A DNA stretch of 64,000 nucleotides from Arthrobacter sp. KBS0703. GTDB taxonomy: Bacteria > Actinomycetota > Actinomycetes > Actinomycetales > Micrococcaceae. Position numbers and translations under genes: made by a program. Positions 17,702 to 27,342 of the stretch are shown piece by piece (the stretch's first letter is position 1; each line of letters opens with the position of its first letter). Below the pieces are notes generated by a model. That model did not search any database. It worked only from the letters and a program-made list of their open reading frames with translations, and was not told the DNA's origin. The stretch is from NCBI RefSeq assembly GCF_002008315.2, contig NZ_MVDG02000001.1, forward strand, positions 1,984,001 to 2,048,000, given 5' to 3'.

Positions 17702-18480
17702 GCGGCCACCACGATCTTGACGTTGGCGGCACCCAGTGCGTCCTCGATCTCCCGGGGCGGCGGCGCGTCCGTCACCAGCACGTCCACGGCGTCGAAGGCG
17801 GCGAGCCGCGCCAGCGCGTACCGCAGCATTTTCTGGTGCGTTGCCACCACCACCACCTGTTCAGCTGAGTCCATAAGGGCGATCTTAGTGGCGCGCTCCA
17901 CGTCCCGCTCGATGTAGAACGCCTCGTCGTGGAGCCCGCTGACCCCGATAAACGCCGTTTTGGCCCGGAGGCCGGAGGCGGCGCTCACCGTCATGGGACC
18001 GTTGAACGCCTGGCTGTCCAGGAGCAGCTCACCTCCGAGGCAGATGGTCCGCGCCGCCGTCAGCTGCAGGCAGCGCTGGATGGCGGGCGCGGAGTGCGTG
18101 ATGATGGTGCCCGCGAACGTCGGCGGCAACTCCAGAGCAATTTGGTACGTGGTGGTTCCGGCGTCCAGGATGATGGCGTCCCGCTCGCCGATCATGGACA
18201 CGCAGGCCCGGGCCACCCGCTGCTTGGCGTCAGCATCCTCCCGGACCCGGGCCGCGAAGTCCGCGTTCTGCCCGCTGGCGTTGACGGCGCTGACGCCGCC
18301 GTGGACCACCCGTGCCAGCCCCTTTTGGGAAAGCACGCGGGTGTCCCGGCGCACCGTCATGTCCGAGACCGCGAACGTTTCGGCGAGGTCCATCGTGGAG
18401 ATGAAGCCCCGCTGCTCGAGGTGGTCCAGGATGGTGCGCTGGCGGGGCGTCAACGGCGCCTCTTTCGGTGAGCTGCTCAT
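17698..18480 (-). CDS. DeoR-family transcriptional regulator of the sulfoquinovose module
   Basis: 260 residues, the size of DeoR repressors of sugar operons. The N-terminal winged HTH is RQRTILDHLEQRGFISTMDL followed by FAVSDMTVRRDTRVL (residues about 12-50). The C-terminal sensor domain has DAIILDAGTTTYQIALELP and GVSGLHDEAFYIE, the sugar-phosphate binding fold. It lies between the Gfo/Idh/MocA gene and the hydroxyacid dehydrogenase, and its own promoter region carries a copy of the shared palindrome (18528-18545). This predicts autoregulation plus control of the divergent kinase and the phosphohexomutase. A sulfosugar phosphate would be the expected inducer, by analogy with the DeoR-type regulator YihW (CsqR) of Escherichia coli. 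Confidence 0.88.
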   Translation of the reverse strand: MSSSPKEAPLTPRQRTILDHLEQRGFISTMDLAETFAVSDMTVRRDTRVLSQKGLARVVHGGVSAVNASGQNADFAARVREDADAKQRVARACVSMIGERDAIILDAGTTTYQIALELPPTFAGTIITHSAPAIQRCLQLTAARTICLGGELLLDSQAFNGPMTVSAASGLRAKTAFIGVSGLHDEAFYIERDVERATKIALMDSAEQVVVVATHQKMLRYALARLAAFDAVDVLVTDAPPPREIEDALGAANVKIVVAA

Positions 18481-18527
18481 ATCCCCTTCTCCTGCTTCCC
18501 TTAATCGGGCGAATTAGGCCTGCCAGG

Positions 18528-18545
18528 GTGTTGCAATTCCAACAC
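18528..18545. promoter_or_regulatory. DeoR-type operator, copy 2
   Basis: GTGTTG-CAATTC-CAACAC lies in the 73-bp gap between the stop of the Gfo/Idh/MocA gene and the DeoR start at 18480. It is a perfect inverted repeat and matches copies 1 and 3. Position suggests autoregulation of the repressor gene. Confidence 0.75.
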
Positions 18546-18553
18546 AAATCTAC

Positions 18554-19804
<1,251 letters not shown>

Positions 19805-19837
19805 TCAGTATCAGCCGTAACTACAACGAGGTGGAAC

Positions 19838-20755
19838 GTGTCCCAACCATCATCCGGAACCCTGCTCTTCGTAGGCTGCGCCACTCTTGACTCCATTGCA
19901 GTCGTCCAGGATTACCCCGCCGCGGACAGCCGCACCGTCGCCATGGACTTCGCGACGGCAGGCGGCGGCCCGGCTGCCACCGCAGCCGTAGCGGCTGCCC
20001 GCGCGGGCGCACACACAGCCTTCGCAGGCGTCCTCGGAACGGACGAGGAAGGCGACCGCATCATCGCCGGACTGCAGGCAGAAGGCGTGGACACCTCCGC
20101 GGTGGTCCGCGATCCCGATGTCAAGACCGGCGCGAGCGTAATTGTTGTCAGCCAGGCCTCCGAAAGCCGGGCCATTGTCACCCGGCCCGTGCCGCCGGTC
20201 AGCTTTCCAGCCGGCAGCCGGTTCCATGAACTGGTGGAATCGGCCGCCTGGGTCCACGTGGACCATCTGGGCTGGAACGCCGTCGCTTCCCTTCCGGCCT
20301 TCGGCGCCGGAACCCTGAAGGTCAGCGTGGATGCCGGCAACCCCATCGCGTCCTTCAGCCCGCGGGGCGTGGCCCTCTACGTCCCAACCATTGAACGGCT
20401 CCACGCAGAGTACGGCGGGCACCACTCCCCCGAAGCGCTCCTGGGCAAAGCGGTCGACGACGGCGCCTCCGCCGTCGTCGCCACCGCCGGCTCTGAAGGC
20501 GCCTGGGTCAGGGACGGCAACGCGGACCCGCTCCACGTGCCGGCCACACCGGCCACCATCGTCTCCACCCTTGGCGCGGGCGACGTCTACCACGGCGCCC
20601 TCCTCGCCGCTGTTGCCGCCGGCCTGCCGCTGGCGGACGCCGCAGCTTTCGCCGGTCGCACCGCCTCCGCCTCCTGCGAAGGACTGGACGGCCGTTCCAA
20701 AATCCCGCACCAGACCATCACCCCCGCCTTTGCCTCCAACCACAGCCCTAGCTGA
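19838..20755 (+). CDS. yihV: PfkB-family kinase, probable 6-deoxy-6-sulfofructose kinase
   Basis: 305 residues from the GTG at 19838 (VSQPSSGTLLFVGCATLDSI), preceded by GAGGTGGAAC. The ribokinase/PfkB fold shows ATAGGGPAATAAVAAARAG near residue 40 and the anion-hole and catalytic-base motif STLGAGDVYHGALLAA near residue 245. Length and order next to a YihT-type aldolase match Escherichia coli YihV, which phosphorylates 6-deoxy-6-sulfofructose at C1. It is the first gene of the rightward operon and is controlled from a divergent promoter with the shared DeoR operator. PfkB kinases vary in substrate, so the assignment leans on context. Confidence 0.82.
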   Translation: MSQPSSGTLLFVGCATLDSIAVVQDYPAADSRTVAMDFATAGGGPAATAAVAAARAGAHTAFAGVLGTDEEGDRIIAGLQAEGVDTSAVVRDPDVKTGASVIVVSQASESRAIVTRPVPPVSFPAGSRFHELVESAAWVHVDHLGWNAVASLPAFGAGTLKVSVDAGNPIASFSPRGVALYVPTIERLHAEYGGHHSPEALLGKAVDDGASAVVATAGSEGAWVRDGNADPLHVPATPATIVSTLGAGDVYHGALLAAVAAGLPLADAAAFAGRTASASCEGLDGRSKIPHQTITPAFASNHSPS

Positions 20756-20767
20756 AAGAAGCAGCAC

Positions 20768-21652
20768 ATGACCCTCACAGACCTCTCACCCCTCCAGCGC
20801 CCGTCCGGCGCCTTCGCGATGCTCGCCGTGGACCAGCGCGAGGCGATGCGCAACATGATCGCCGAACACCAGGAAGACCCCGTCACGGACCAGGACCTCC
20901 AGGACTTCAAGCTCCAGGCCGCCAAAATCCTCACCCCCTATGCCTCCGGCGTCCTCATCGATAGGCAGTTCGCCCTCGACCAGGCCATCGAGGACAACGT
21001 GGTTGACCCCGGCTGCGGACTCATCGCCTCCGCCGACCACTTCGAAACCGCGCACGGCGAGCTGGTGGGCGAAGTGACCATCGACCGGCTGGTGGACCCG
21101 CACAAATACGCTGCCCTCGGCGTCAAGGCCCTCAAGCTGCTGGTGCTGTACCGCCCGGACGAGCCCGCCGACGGCCGCGTGGCCATGGTCCGCGAATTCG
21201 TGGAGATTTGTAAGTCCGCCGGGCTCATCAGCATCATCGAACCTGTATCCCGCAAACCACTCTCCGGCGATGACTTCGACTGGAACGCAGGCATCCTGGC
21301 CGCTGCCAAGGAACTGGGGAGCCTGGGCGCCGACCTCTACAAGGCCGAGGTTCCCTTCCACGGCCAGGCTCCCGAAGCCGACGTGCGCGCAGCCTGCGCC
21401 GACCTGACGCGGGCCATCAACGGCCCGTGGGTGGTCCTTTCCTCCGGCGTCCCCGAGGATGTTTTCCCCGACGCAGTCCGGTGGGCCTGCCTCGAAGGCG
21501 CCAGCGGCTTCCTCTCCGGACGCGCCGTCTGGGCGTCCTGCATCGGCGCCACCGACGTCGTCGACTCCCTGTCCACTGACGCCGTCCGGCGGCTGCAGCG
21601 CCTGTGCGCCGTGGTGGACGACGTGGTCTCGTCGCAAAAGACCAGTGCATGA
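20768..21652 (+). CDS. yihT: 6-deoxy-6-sulfofructose-1-phosphate aldolase
   Basis: 294 residues, matching the roughly 290 of YihT. It has GAFAMLAVDQREAMRNMIAE at residues 15-34, ALKLLVLYRP (with the Schiff-base lysine region) near 125, LISIIEPVSRKPLSGDDFDW near 155, GADLYKAEVPFHG near 190, and WVVLSSGVPEDVFPDAVR followed by GASGFLSGRAVWAS near 230-260. All of these are close to what I recall of the Escherichia coli protein. It cleaves sulfofructose-1-phosphate to dihydroxyacetone phosphate and 3-sulfolactaldehyde. It begins 12 bases after the kinase stop, with GAAAGAAGCAGC upstream. Class I tagatose-bisphosphate aldolases are the related alternative, but neighbours settle the call. Confidence 0.92.
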   Translation: MTLTDLSPLQRPSGAFAMLAVDQREAMRNMIAEHQEDPVTDQDLQDFKLQAAKILTPYASGVLIDRQFALDQAIEDNVVDPGCGLIASADHFETAHGELVGEVTIDRLVDPHKYAALGVKALKLLVLYRPDEPADGRVAMVREFVEICKSAGLISIIEPVSRKPLSGDDFDWNAGILAAAKELGSLGADLYKAEVPFHGQAPEADVRAACADLTRAINGPWVVLSSGVPEDVFPDAVRWACLEGASGFLSGRAVWASCIGATDVVDSLSTDAVRRLQRLCAVVDDVVSSQKTSA

Positions 21653-21828
21653 GCAGTCCCGACGCGCCAAGCGCTTCCTGGTGACAGCCATTCCGTAGGC
21701 AACAAGCAAGGCACAGCAAAACACTCAACGAGGAGAAAATTGTGAGTCAGATTTCACGCAGGCAGGCCATCGCGATTCTCGGAGCCCTGGGCTTCGGAGC
21801 AACTGCGGCAGCATGCGCCGGGCCGGGC

Positions 21829-21866
21829 CTGTCTCTTATACACATCTAGATGTGCATAAGAGACAC
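21829..21866. other. Nextera mate-pair junction adapter, copy 1 (assembly contamination)
   Basis: CTGTCTCTTATACACATCT followed at once by its reverse complement is the Tn5 mosaic-end junction used in Nextera mate-pair libraries. This copy has two differences from the exact adapter, at 21855 (C for T) and the last base. There is no transposon body. It is a library or assembly artefact, not biology. Confidence 0.95.
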
Positions 21867-21906
21867 GGGGCCGGCCGCCCCGTCCACCGGCGCCGTCACC
21901 GGCAAG

Positions 21907-21944
21907 GTGTCTCTTATACACATCTAGATGTGTATAAGAGACAG
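21907..21944. other. Nextera mate-pair junction adapter, copy 2 (assembly contamination)
   Basis: The same 38-bp mosaic-end palindrome, with only its first base altered. Its translation gives SYTHLDVYKRQ, a string widely seen as contamination in protein databases. The 40 bases between the two copies (21867-21906) read like genuine linker codons (AAPSTGAVTGK) of the binding protein. Confidence 0.96.
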
Positions 21945-23053
21945 GGCGAGGACAAGGCGGTGTTCGATGAACTCATCAAGCGCTTCGCTGCAAAGCACGA
22001 CGGCGTGGAGGTTGCCCAGGACATCTCCACCTCCAACGACTACAACGCCCAGGGCCTGCAGAAGGTCCGCGGCGCAGCCATCGGTGACGCGTTTGCGACC
22101 TTCCGCGGCGCCCAGTTCAAGAACTTCACCGAGGCCGGCATCTACACCGAGCTCAAGGACAGCAAGGCAGTAGGCAACTACCAGCCGGGCCTGCTTTCCG
22201 CCGGGAAGTCCGGCGACAGCCAGCTGGGCCTGCCGTACCAGGTGGTCTTCCCCATGCCGATGGCCAACGCGGACCTGTTCGCCAAAGCCGGCGCGGACAT
22301 CGCACCGAAGAACTGGGACGGGTTCCTGGCCATGTGCGAGAAGCTCGCAGCTTCCGGCGTCATCCCGATCTCCTGGCCGGGCGGCGACGTGGGAAACGGC
22401 GGCCAGCTGTTCAACTGCATGATCGCCAACAACGCCCCCGTCGACGACATGTGCGCCCAGATCGAGCAGGGCAAGCTCAAGGTCACCGACGACTGGTTCA
22501 TCAAGATGCTCAATCAGTACAAGGAACTTATCCCCTACCTGCAGCCCAATGCCACCGGCACCGCGGTGGAGCCGGCGCAGAACCTGTTCTCCCAGGGAAA
22601 AGCCGCGATGCTCGCCACCGGCTCGTACCACATCGCTGCCGTCCGCGGACTGGGGGCAACGTTCCCCATCGAGCTCGTCTTCCCCAACACCTCGGACGGC
22701 TCCGGCAAGTACGAGGGCGCCTACAACGCCACGTTCATCCTGGGCGTCAACTCAGCCAGCAAGAACCAGGCCGCCGCGGCAGCATGGATCGATTTTCTGT
22801 CCGAGCCGGAGAACGCCGGCTACTACGCCAACCAGACGGCCCAGCACGTGACCGTGGACAAGGTGGAGTACACCAACCCGGACCTGAAGCGCCTGAGCCC
22901 CTGGCTTGAGAAAAAGACGGCGCTGGCCGCCCGGTTCCAGTTCCAGAACCTTGATGTCCGCAACGCGGTGGAGGCCAGTGCCACGGCTGTCGTCTCGGGC
23001 ACCAGCCCCGAGCAGGCCGCCGAAGCCGCCCAGAAGATTGTTGACGAACGGCT

Positions 23054-24016
23054 ATGAGCACCCACACCAAAATGGCTGCCGAACGGAAGGCCCCGGACGG
23101 CGGAACTGAAACCGACGCAGCGACGAGGCGCCGCCGCTCCCCCACGCGGGCGAATCCGGCACTGTATCTCTTCCCGCTTCCCGCCGTCGCCATCATTGCG
23201 TTCTTCCTGGTGATGCCCACCCTGCAGGCGTTCCAGTACGCCATCACGGACTGGAACGGCTTCTCCGCGGCGTTCAACTACGTGGGGCTGGACAACTTCG
23301 TCCGTGCCTTCACCAAGGACTCGCTTTTCACCAACGCGCTGACCAACAACCTGAAGTTTGTGCTGATGGTGGTCATCGCGCAGACGGCCTTCTCCCTGGT
23401 GCTGGCCCTGCTCCTGACGAAGAATTCACGCGGCAGCATCCTGCTCCGCGCCCTGTTCTTCTTCCCCACCATCCTGTCCTCCGTCTCCGTGGCCTTCATC
23501 TGGAAGTTCATCTACGACCCCAACTTCGGCCTGGCCAATGCGGTCCTCGGCGGAGTTGGCCTGGAAGCCCTGCAGGGTTCCTACCTCGGAAACAACGCCC
23601 AGGCCCTGTACTGGGTGGCCGTGACGCAGGTCTGGTTCCACGCGGGACAGATGATGGTGGTCTACATCGCCGGCCTGCAGGCCATCCCGCGGGAACTGTA
23701 TGAGGCCGCGGAGATGGACGGCGCCGGGAAATGGCAGCAGTTCAAGTCCATCACCTGGCCGTTTGTGGCCCCGGCAACGTCAATCGTCGTCGCCTACACC
23801 ACCGTCCAGTCGTTCAAGGCCTTCGACCTGATCCTGGGCATCGCGGGGAACCCGCCCAAGCAGTCCTTGGATATCCTCTCCACCCGCATTTACAGCACCT
23901 TTGCCAACTCGGAATTCGGCTACGCCGCCGCCCAGTCGATCATCTTTATGGCGATGATCGCCTTGGTCACCTGGCTCCAGCGCCGGTTGCTCCGGCTGAC
24001 CCCGAAGGGGGAATGA
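23054..24016 (+). CDS. Sugar ABC transporter permease, MalF/UgpA type
   Basis: 320 residues with six predicted membrane segments, beginning after a charged N-terminal tail of about 40 residues (first helix LYLFPLPAVAIIAFFLVMPT). The cytoplasmic EAA loop that docks the ATPase is YEAAEMDGAGKWQQFKSITW (about residues 215-235), ending IAGNPPKQSLDILSTRIYST. The start overlaps the binding-protein stop. No ATPase gene is in the module, so the importer probably uses a shared MsiK-type ATPase encoded elsewhere, as is common in actinobacteria. Presumed cargo is sulfoquinovose or sulfoquinovosyl glycerol. Confidence 0.9.
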   Translation: MSTHTKMAAERKAPDGGTETDAATRRRRSPTRANPALYLFPLPAVAIIAFFLVMPTLQAFQYAITDWNGFSAAFNYVGLDNFVRAFTKDSLFTNALTNNLKFVLMVVIAQTAFSLVLALLLTKNSRGSILLRALFFFPTILSSVSVAFIWKFIYDPNFGLANAVLGGVGLEALQGSYLGNNAQALYWVAVTQVWFHAGQMMVVYIAGLQAIPRELYEAAEMDGAGKWQQFKSITWPFVAPATSIVVAYTTVQSFKAFDLILGIAGNPPKQSLDILSTRIYSTFANSEFGYAAAQSIIFMAMIALVTWLQRRLLRLTPKGE

Positions 24017-24020
24017 CAGC

Positions 24021-24836
24021 ATGCTCGCTTCACTAAGTCGCCGCGCAATTCTCGGAATCTACGCGGTCATCATCATCGTTCCGCTGACCGTGGTGGGGTT
24101 CGGCAGCTTCAAGTCCACGCAGGAACTCTTCGCCGGGCCGTTCAGCCTGCCGCAGTCCCTCTCACCCGCCAACTACGCGGAGGTGATCGGCGGCCAGGAT
24201 CTGGGGTCGTCGTTCATGAACAGCGTCATTGTCACCGCCATCTCCGTCCCCCTGACCCTATTCCTGGCCAGCCTGGCCGGGTACGCCATCTCCCGGCTCA
24301 AGGGGTTTATGGCCTGGGCCATCTTCGGTTTCCTGGTCCTGGGCATGGCCATCCCGGCGCAGGCCAACATGGTGCCGTTGTACGTCCTGTTCGGCCGGCT
24401 CGGTCTGCTGGACAGCCTGGCAGGCCTGGTGCTGGCCAACGTCGTGTCCACCCTGCCCATCGCCGTCTTTATCCTCGGCGGGTTCATGCGGACCCTGCCC
24501 AAGGAGCTGTACGAGGCATCCTCCATTGACGGCACCGGCCCGTGGCGGACGTACGTCTCCATCGCGCTCCCCCTGTCCGCCCCGTCAGTGGCCGCAGCAG
24601 CGATCTTCCTGTTCGTCATCCACTGGAACGAACTCCTCTATCCGCTGCTGTTCATCCAGTCCCCGGGCAACCGGACCCTGCCGCTGGCACTGCTCAGCTT
24701 CCAGGGCGAGTTCCAAACCAACTACCCGCTCCTGTTCGCCGGTGTCATCCTGGCGTCCCTGCCCGTGGTGGTCGCCTACGTCTTCCTGCAGCGCTACTTC
24801 GTTGCCGGGATTACCGCCGGAGCAAGCAAGGGATGA
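24021..24836 (+). CDS. Sugar ABC transporter permease, MalG/UgpE type
   Basis: 271 residues, six membrane segments. The EAA motif is YEASSIDGTGPWRTYVSIAL (about residues 165-185), followed by FVIHWNELLYPLLFIQSPGN, the typical MalG-type WNE stretch. It starts four bases after the first permease stop and is translated with it. The pair forms the channel of the importer whose lipoprotein is encoded just upstream. No substrate signature is readable; the call for sulfosugar uptake rests on the flanking sulfoglycolytic genes. Confidence 0.9.
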   Translation: MLASLSRRAILGIYAVIIIVPLTVVGFGSFKSTQELFAGPFSLPQSLSPANYAEVIGGQDLGSSFMNSVIVTAISVPLTLFLASLAGYAISRLKGFMAWAIFGFLVLGMAIPAQANMVPLYVLFGRLGLLDSLAGLVLANVVSTLPIAVFILGGFMRTLPKELYEASSIDGTGPWRTYVSIALPLSAPSVAAAAIFLFVIHWNELLYPLLFIQSPGNRTLPLALLSFQGEFQTNYPLLFAGVILASLPVVVAYVFLQRYFVAGITAGASKG

Positions 24837-24876
24837 GGACCCCGGACCTCCACCAGCCCAACGAAAGGCAACATAC

Positions 24877-26316
24877 GTGAACCTGAAATCAGCCCGACAC
24901 CTGGTGAATGGAACCTGGCACACGGCCGGCAGTTCCAAGGACGTGACCGACCCCGGAAACGGCAGCACGGTTGGCGAAGTGGCCTGGGGCACCGCCGAAG
25001 ACGCCACTGCCGCTGCAGGCGCCGCGGCCGACGCCTTCGGTTCCTGGTCCCGGACCACCGCGCGCCACCGGGCAGACCTGCTCCGGAACGCCGCCGACCT
25101 GCTGGCCGAACGCCGCGACGAACTGGCCCACATCCTGGCCCTGGAAGCCGGAAAACGGCTCCCGGAAGCCCAGGGTGAGGTGGACTTCTCGGTGGAATAC
25201 TTCCGCTGGTTCGCCGAGGAAGTCCGCCGCTCCACCGGCACCGTCAGCCCGCCCGAACTCCAGGGCCGGCGCCACCTCAGCCTCCGCAAACCCATCGGCG
25301 TGGCACTCAGCCTCACCCCGTGGAACTTTCCCGTATCCATCCAGGCCCGCAAACTCGCCGCAATGCTGGCCGCAGGCTGCACCGTGGTGGGCCGGGTCTC
25401 CGAAAAGGCGCCGCTCGCCGCCACCGGACTGTTCGAGGTCCTGCACGAGGCCGGGTTCCCCGCCGGCGTCGTTAACCTGGTCCACGGACCCTCGCGCGAA
25501 ATCACCGCAGCCCTGCTCCAACACCCCGCCGTGCGGGCCGTCAGCTTCACCGGATCCACCGGCGTAGGCCGTCAGATCATGGCCTCCGCTTCAGAACGCG
25601 TGGTCCGTCCGCTGCTTGAACTGGGCGGCAACGCACCGTTCATCGTCTTCGAGGACGCGGACCTGGACGCAGCCGTCGACGGCGCCGTCCTGGGCCGGCT
25701 CCGCAACACCGGCCAGTCGTGCGTGGCAGCGAACCGATTCCTGGTTCAGGACAGCATCGCCGACGAGTTCACCCGGAAGCTGGGCGCGCGCTTCGACGCG
25801 ATGAGCATCGGGCATGGCGTCCCCGAGGGCGGCGCAACGGTCCCGGACCTTGGTCCCATGATCGACGCCGAGCGGGTGACCGCCGTTCAGGCCCTCGTGG
25901 ATGACGCCCTGAACCGCGGCGCCCGGCGCGTCACGCAGCGGACCGATGTCCCCCGGCAGGGCGCGTTTATGGCCCCCACACTGCTCACGGACGTCCCCGA
26001 CGACGCACCCCTGGTGAGCGAAGAAGTGTTCGGCCCGGCGGCCGGCGTCGTGACCTTTTCTTCCGAGGAGGACGCCATCCGCAAGGCGAACGCCACAGAG
26101 ATGGGCCTCGCCGCGTACGTCTGGAGCCGCGATCCCAAGCGCGCCTGGGATGTCCCCGAACGCCTGGAAGCCGGCATCGTGGGGGTCAACGATCCCCTCC
26201 CCTCCGTGGCGTTCGCCCCCATGGGCGGCGCCAAGCAGTCCGGCCTGGGCCGCGAAGGAGCAAGCCTTGGCCTCGAGGAGTTCGAGGAGGTCCAGTACGT
26301 GGCCTGGAGGCCGTAA
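24877..26316 (+). CDS. Aldehyde dehydrogenase, probable 3-sulfolactaldehyde dehydrogenase
   Basis: 479 residues from the GTG at 24877 (NLKSARHLVNGTWHTAGSS), preceded by AACGAAAGGCAAC. It belongs to the GabD-like ALDH superfamily: LTPWNFPVSIQARKLAAML for the cofactor cleft, FTGSTGVGRQIM for NAD(P), LELGGNAPFIVFEDADLD with the general-base Glu, and NTGQSCVAANRF with the catalytic Cys. In sulfoquinovose pathways that excrete sulfolactate, such an enzyme oxidises sulfolactaldehyde. Escherichia coli instead reduces it with YihU, and no YihU-like reductase is seen here. Succinate semialdehyde is the main alternative substrate for the family. Confidence 0.85.
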   Translation: MNLKSARHLVNGTWHTAGSSKDVTDPGNGSTVGEVAWGTAEDATAAAGAAADAFGSWSRTTARHRADLLRNAADLLAERRDELAHILALEAGKRLPEAQGEVDFSVEYFRWFAEEVRRSTGTVSPPELQGRRHLSLRKPIGVALSLTPWNFPVSIQARKLAAMLAAGCTVVGRVSEKAPLAATGLFEVLHEAGFPAGVVNLVHGPSREITAALLQHPAVRAVSFTGSTGVGRQIMASASERVVRPLLELGGNAPFIVFEDADLDAAVDGAVLGRLRNTGQSCVAANRFLVQDSIADEFTRKLGARFDAMSIGHGVPEGGATVPDLGPMIDAERVTAVQALVDDALNRGARRVTQRTDVPRQGAFMAPTLLTDVPDDAPLVSEEVFGPAAGVVTFSSEEDAIRKANATEMGLAAYVWSRDPKRAWDVPERLEAGIVGVNDPLPSVAFAPMGGAKQSGLGREGASLGLEEFEEVQYVAWRP

Positions 26317-27060
26317 ATGCTGACCACCGGGCTCGTGCTGGGCGCCGTTGTCATGGGAGCCGGGATGCAGCGCATCACCGGCATGGGCTTCGCCCTGGTG
26401 GCAGCCCCCTTCCTGGTACTGCTCCTGGGCCCGGTGGAGGGGGTCGTATTGGTGAACGTCTGCGGCGCCGTGACCGCGGGGGCCATCATCTTCCGGGTGG
26501 TGCGGGACATCGACTGGAAGCGGTACGCGGCACTGGCGGCGTCGGCGCTGCTGGGAATCATCCCCGCAGCCTTCCTGATCCGGCTCATCCCGCCGGCGGT
26601 GCTGGAGATCTCCATCGGGGTGCTCCTCGCCGTCGGGCTCACCTTTTTGCTTGGCCTCAAGTCCGCCACGCTTCCTCCGCGCCGCCGCTACCTGTTCACG
26701 GCCGGCGGCCTGAGCGGGTTTATGAATACGGCGGCCGGGGTGGGCGGGCCTGCCGTCAGCATGTACTCCATCGCCACCCGGTGGCAGCACAAATCCTTCG
26801 CTGCCACCATGCAACCGTACTTTTTCACCATCGGCGTGTTCTCCCTGATCTCCAAGGCCCTCACTGCCCCGGCCACCTTCCCCGCACTGCCCTGGGGAAT
26901 GTGGGTGGCCGTCGCCGTGGCCTGCCTCGCAGGCCTGGTGCTGGGCGACGTCGCTGCCCGGTTCGTCCCGGCGCGGGCCGCCCAGGTCCTGCTGATCGTC
27001 CTGGCCTACCTGGGAGCGGCTGCCACCATCATCCGCGGTGTGCTCGATGCCATCGGCTAG
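26317..27060 (+). CDS. TauE/SafE-family exporter, probable sulfolactate exporter
   Basis: 247 residues, almost wholly hydrophobic, with about eight membrane helices; it begins LTTGLVLGAVVMGAGMQRIT followed by GMGFALVAAPFLVLLLGP, the first TauE repeat. The second repeat has GGLSGFMNTAAGVGGPAVSM. TauE/SafE proteins export sulfite or organosulfonates and recur in sulfoquinovose clusters to remove the C3 sulfonate product. Its ATG follows the dehydrogenase stop directly (TAAATG), tying product formation to export. Direction and cargo are inferred from neighbours. Confidence 0.88.
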   Translation: MLTTGLVLGAVVMGAGMQRITGMGFALVAAPFLVLLLGPVEGVVLVNVCGAVTAGAIIFRVVRDIDWKRYAALAASALLGIIPAAFLIRLIPPAVLEISIGVLLAVGLTFLLGLKSATLPPRRRYLFTAGGLSGFMNTAAGVGGPAVSMYSIATRWQHKSFAATMQPYFFTIGVFSLISKALTAPATFPALPWGMWVAVAVACLAGLVLGDVAARFVPARAAQVLLIVLAYLGAAATIIRGVLDAIG

Positions 27061-27111
27061 CAGCCGCTGCTGCACCACCCCATCCCCTCAACCATCAACG
27101 AAAGGGCTGCC

Positions 27112-27297
27112 ATGGCTCTCGTCTCCCCACAAGATAACCCACTGCGCGTGTCCACCAACAAGGGCGAGACCGTCACCCTGACGCTTGATGCGGGCGCTCC
27201 AGTGACCATACAGCTTGATGTTCGAGGGCAGTGCAGCTGCGGGGGCACTGCCAGAGTTGCTGGCGCATACACAGACACCGACTTCGGCACTCACTAA
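27112..27297 (+). CDS. Small Cys-containing protein of unknown function
   Basis: 61 residues, with GAAAGGGCTGCC before the ATG. It reads NPLRVSTNKGETVTLTLDAG, then VTIQLDVRGQCSCGG and AYTDTDFGTH: beta-rich with one CxC pair. It resembles the first part of the decayed gene at 290-575, where the same domain is followed by a cupin. It could therefore be a free-standing domain or the surviving N-terminus of a cupin protein cut at this point. It sits between the exporter and the isomerase of the sulfoquinovose operon and is likely cotranscribed. I do not recognise a function. Confidence 0.6.
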   Translation: MALVSPQDNPLRVSTNKGETVTLTLDAGAPVTIQLDVRGQCSCGGTARVAGAYTDTDFGTH

Positions 27298-27342
27298 TCA
27301 GGCATCATTCTCAATCTGCACCCACCATGGAAAGGAAATAAC

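Larger units (their letters stand above)
21742..23057 (+). pseudogene. Sugar ABC transporter substrate-binding lipoprotein, broken in the assembly by adapter sequence
   Basis: A GTG at 21742, with AGGAG upstream, starts VSQISRRQAIAILGALGFGA followed by TAAACAGPG: a twin-arginine-like signal with a lipobox Cys. Two 38-bp adapter palindromes then interrupt it (21829-21866, 21907-21944). The mature protein resumes in another frame at GEDKAVFDELIKRFAAKHDG and runs about 370 residues as a family 1 extracellular solute-binding protein (NADLFAKAGADIAPKNWDGF, FSQGKAAMLATGSYHIAAVR). Some true codons between signal and mature domain are evidently missing. The organism's gene is probably intact. It overlaps the first permease (ATGA). 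By context it binds sulfoquinovose or its glycosides. Confidence 0.88.

Noticed and set aside
21813..21950. A transposon insertion in the binding-protein gene
   Set aside because: The palindromes are the exact joined mosaic ends of a commercial adapter, with no transposase, marker or target duplication.
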